Positions 61,850 through 64,000 of a stretch of 64,000 nucleotides of DNA are shown here, piece by piece. This DNA is from Thermococcus sp. M36 (GTDB taxonomy: Archaea > Methanobacteriota_B > Thermococci > Thermococcales > Thermococcaceae): positions 868,001 through 932,000 of the forward strand of contig NZ_SNUH01000001.1 of assembly GCF_012027355.1 (NCBI RefSeq), read 5' to 3'. Each line of letters begins with the position of its first letter. Within the stretch, counting starts at the first letter, position 1. The translations under genes and the position numbers were made by a program. The notes under the pieces are model-generated. The model ran no database searches and was not told where the DNA came from. It saw only the letters and a list, made by a program, of their open reading frames with translations.

Positions 61850-63007
61850 ATGAGAAGAAAAAAAGTCTTCATGCTACTCACTAATCCATTTAAACCAGAT
61901 CCGCGTGTGTACAAGGAGGCTAAAACATTACTGGAACTTGGTTTTGATGTATCTATAGTGGCATGGGATCGAGAAGGAAAGTATCCATCTTATGAAACAG
62001 TTGAGGGAATTAATGTTTATAGGGTAGCTCTCAAGTCAAGATACGCTTCGTTTGTGGATTTTCTTTTAAAATTGCCCTTGTTTTACTTCAGGGCTTTTAA
62101 ATACATTGTAAACAATCGAGAGGGAATTTATGCCATCCATGCAAACGATTTTGATACGGCACCTTTAGCTTTCTTTTTATCTCGGCTTCTTGAGGCGAAA
62201 TTTATTTATGATGTTCATGATTTGTATTATACTCGCATTTCTCTGCTTGAAGAACGGGAAAAGGATACTCCCTTGAGAAAAATCCTCCGGAGGGCGGAGA
62301 TTCTTTTTGCCAAGTTGTCTGATTCGGTGATAACGGTAAGTAAGTCTGTGGGGGGAAGGCATGGGGGGATTAAAGAGTTCTTCGTAAGGAACGGTGTCAT
62401 GCCAGACAAGATATACGTGGTATGGAACACTCCTGATCTAAGGTTTTTCCCTCGATTAAAGCGAGAGAAACATAAGGGAATCGTTGTGGGATATATTGGA
62501 ACCATACGAAGTATCTCCAACTTTGTTCCCCTTTTTGAAGTTGCCAGAAAAAATAGGGCACTAAAACTACTTTTCGTTGGGGGTGGTGCCTCTAAAGACA
62601 AGATTCGGGAATTGTTATCCACACAATATCCAGATATACGTGTTGAATTCACTGGAGATGTCCCGTACGAAAAAGTCCCAGAGTATTACTCTCTCTGTGA
62701 TGTAATCTACTCTGTTTATCCCATGACTGCCAATATTAAGATGTCGTTGGCTGTCAAAATGTTTGAAAGTATAGTGGTTGGAGTTCCTGTGATAGTTAAT
62801 AAGGATACATTGATGGAGGACTTTGTTAATATCTACAGATGCGGGATGGCAGTTGATATTAGGAGTAGTGATATTGAGGAGGCTCTTGAGAATATTCCAA
62901 AAATAAAACCTCCCATGGAATTAAGGGACAAGTGGAAATGGGATAGGAATAAAAAAGCTATCGAGAAAGCGTATCGTTTAGATTCTAAAGAGGTTAACTT
63001 TTATTAA
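61850..63007 (+). CDS. Family 4-type glycosyltransferase
   Basis: 385 residues, GT-B fold. The N-terminal domain starts KVFMLLTNPFKPDPRVYKEAKTLLELGFDV and contains DVHDLYYTR. The C-terminal domain has VVGYIGTIRSISNFVPLFEVARKNRALKLLFVGGG and an ExxE-like region (SLAVKMFESIVVGVPVIVN). It likely extends a surface glycan. It is divergent from ugd, with only about 50 bases between starts. The DNA is AT-rich compared with the operon to its left, as often seen for exchanged glycosyltransferase genes. ATG 61850 follows GGTGATGCTA. Confidence 0.9.
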   Translation: MRRKKVFMLLTNPFKPDPRVYKEAKTLLELGFDVSIVAWDREGKYPSYETVEGINVYRVALKSRYASFVDFLLKLPLFYFRAFKYIVNNREGIYAIHANDFDTAPLAFFLSRLLEAKFIYDVHDLYYTRISLLEEREKDTPLRKILRRAEILFAKLSDSVITVSKSVGGRHGGIKEFFVRNGVMPDKIYVVWNTPDLRFFPRLKREKHKGIVVGYIGTIRSISNFVPLFEVARKNRALKLLFVGGGASKDKIRELLSTQYPDIRVEFTGDVPYEKVPEYYSLCDVIYSVYPMTANIKMSLAVKMFESIVVGVPVIVNKDTLMEDFVNIYRCGMAVDIRSSDIEEALENIPKIKPPMELRDKWKWDRNKKAIEKAYRLDSKEVNFY

Positions 63008-63359
63008 GGCTGGCTATGTACCTTTTGTTCGAAGGTGGGGGAGAAACTATGTAAAAATTTTAGTACTCGCTAATTCATAATATCTGGATGGAGATAACTT
63101 TCATGGATTCGGATTTTTACCTTTCAACTGAATACTTTGGGAAAAAGTTTGGAGATACTTTTTGGGACGGTTTTGAAGATTATTGAACGTAAATTGCTTG
63201 GATCTGATTGAGCAGTGCTTATTTCATATATTCGAGCTTGAAAAAGAAAGTCTGAGCACTTCATTTAAATGATTCAATAGAAATCCTAGCGAATAGTAAT
63301 GGTACAAAAAGATAAACTTAAGTAAGGATTCCCTTCAAAATAATACTTGGTGAATATTC
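63008..63359 (+). other. AT-rich, apparently degenerate spacer with a 27-codon ORF
   Basis: About 350 bases between two glycosyltransferase genes. A short frame 63103-63186 starts with ATG seven bases after GGAGAT and encodes a Phe/Asp/Tyr-rich peptide (it contains FGDTFWDGFEDY), then stops. It may be a decayed 5' end of a lost gene, for example a methyltransferase, or a chance ORF. The last 50 bases should hold the promoter of the next gene (GATAAACTTAAGTAAGG near 63309-63325). Confidence 0.4.
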
Positions 63360-64000
63360 ATGTCCAAAAATCAGAGGATAAAAATATGCATGTGGGGTAC
63401 AAAAGGTCCCTTTTTTGACACTCATATAAAACTCCTTAGTTCATTTGAGGAGTTTACTCTTATTTCAATTGGCTCATGGTGTCCTAAAGATTTGTATGAC
63501 TCCATTGCATTTAATAAGTATGATTCTCTTCTGAAGGGGCTAATCGAGATTTTTAAAAGACCTTTCCGAGTTATAGCATTTTTTTTAAAATTGGATAAAT
63601 GGTGTGATGTTCATATTATCCATTACATGAACGTATGGTATCTTTTGGCATTGTTAGTATTGCCCCTTAAAAAACCAGTTATATATATTCCCTACGGAAC
63701 TGATTGGAGAGGCCGAGGAAAAAATATAAATTATCTTTTCAAATTAATGTTTAGGTACGTTATGCAACGAAAGATATCTTTAATAGTATTTGAATTTCAT
63801 TTTAATTTGAAAAGATTTTTGGAAATGTGGGACATTAAGAATGACCAAAAATTTGTTTTATCGGTTATATTCCCTATCAGATCCCCATTTTACATGAATG
63901 CCCACAGTATTCGAAAAAGTCCAGATTACTTTTTAGTGTTCTCTCCAAGAGCAATGCACCCCTTCTACAACCATCACTTTCTCGTAGAGATTATAAGCAG
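63360..64000 (+). CDS. Glycosyltransferase-like protein (partial, C-terminus off the window)
   Basis: The first 213 codons of a larger gene. ATG 63360 follows GGTGAATATTC. The protein starts with a Rossmann-type strand (RIKICMWGTKGPFFDTHIKLL), then VHIIHYMNVWYLLALLVLPLKKPVIYIPYGTDWRG, a pattern seen in the N-terminal domain of GT-B glycosyltransferases; the donor-binding half is beyond the window. Very AT-rich and rich in Phe, Lys and Ile. Likely part of the same surface-glycan locus. The family assignment is moderate because the diagnostic C-terminal domain is missing. Confidence 0.6.
   Translation, partial: MSKNQRIKICMWGTKGPFFDTHIKLLSSFEEFTLISIGSWCPKDLYDSIAFNKYDSLLKGLIEIFKRPFRVIAFFLKLDKWCDVHIIHYMNVWYLLALLVLPLKKPVIYIPYGTDWRGRGKNINYLFKLMFRYVMQRKISLIVFEFHFNLKRFLEMWDIKNDQKFVLSVIFPIRSPFYMNAHSIRKSPDYFLVFSPRAMHPFYNHHFLVEIIS

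Overview
The window is chromosomal DNA from a hyperthermophilic euryarchaeon of the Thermococcales, most probably a GC-rich Thermococcus. The evidence is the block DP1 / Orc1-Cdc6 / replication origin / RadA / NucS / MTA phosphorylase, archaeal TATA boxes, GGTGNT-type ribosome binding sites, and families such as ADP-forming acetyl-CoA synthetase, a PAC2-type proteasome factor and DUF515. No rRNA, tRNA, CRISPR array or intact transposon was seen.

Layout. (1) 1-9.6 kb: replication and repair core. DP1 (cut by the window edge) and Orc1/Cdc6 lie on the minus strand. The putative oriC carries two full ORB elements pointing outward from an AT-rich core, plus mini-ORBs. A potassium channel, radA, nucS, a DUF473 gene, a proteasome-associated PAC2 protein and mtnP follow. 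(2) 9.6-13.3 kb: an AT-rich island that looks like an undescribed RiPP pathway. It holds a 32-residue precursor ending in three tandem Trp-x-x triplets, a radical SAM/SPASM protein with a PqqD-like N-terminus, a HExxH peptidase and an MFS exporter. A startless ORF with a similar aromatic C-terminus follows. (3) 13.4-31.6 kb: mostly housekeeping genes. These are an MTA/deoxyadenosine deaminase, a macro-domain protein, small secreted and membrane proteins, an NAD(P)HX repair enzyme, alpha-amylase, two HTH regulators around DUF211, an acetyl-CoA synthetase alpha subunit, TrpRS, an OPT transporter, Trm14 and a circularly permuted GTPase.

(4) 31.7-38.1 kb: a five-gene Tad/type IV pilus-like assembly operon (DUF515, secreted protein, ATPase, two TadC-like proteins). 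(5) 39.5-43.5 kb: a DUF4129 / MoxR / DUF58 membrane operon with tight overlaps. (6) 43.5-54.6 kb: mixed metabolic and RNA-modification genes, including a PfkB kinase, M32 carboxypeptidase, pyroglutamyl peptidase, DUF460 protein, TtuA and a site-2 protease. (7) 54.6-64 kb: a surface-glycan locus. Ugd and GalU supply UDP-sugars. A WbpA/B/E/D-like set should make a UDP-2,3-diacetamido-uronic acid. Three glycosyltransferases are present, the last cut by the window edge in an increasingly AT-rich, variable stretch.

The most interesting feature is the RiPP-like island. It is inserted between mtnP and mtaD, whose enzyme families can act on 5'-deoxyadenosine, the by-product of radical SAM chemistry. 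Starts were chosen mainly by the position of GGTGNT-like Shine-Dalgarno sequences. Functional assignments rest on motifs recognised by eye, not on database searches.
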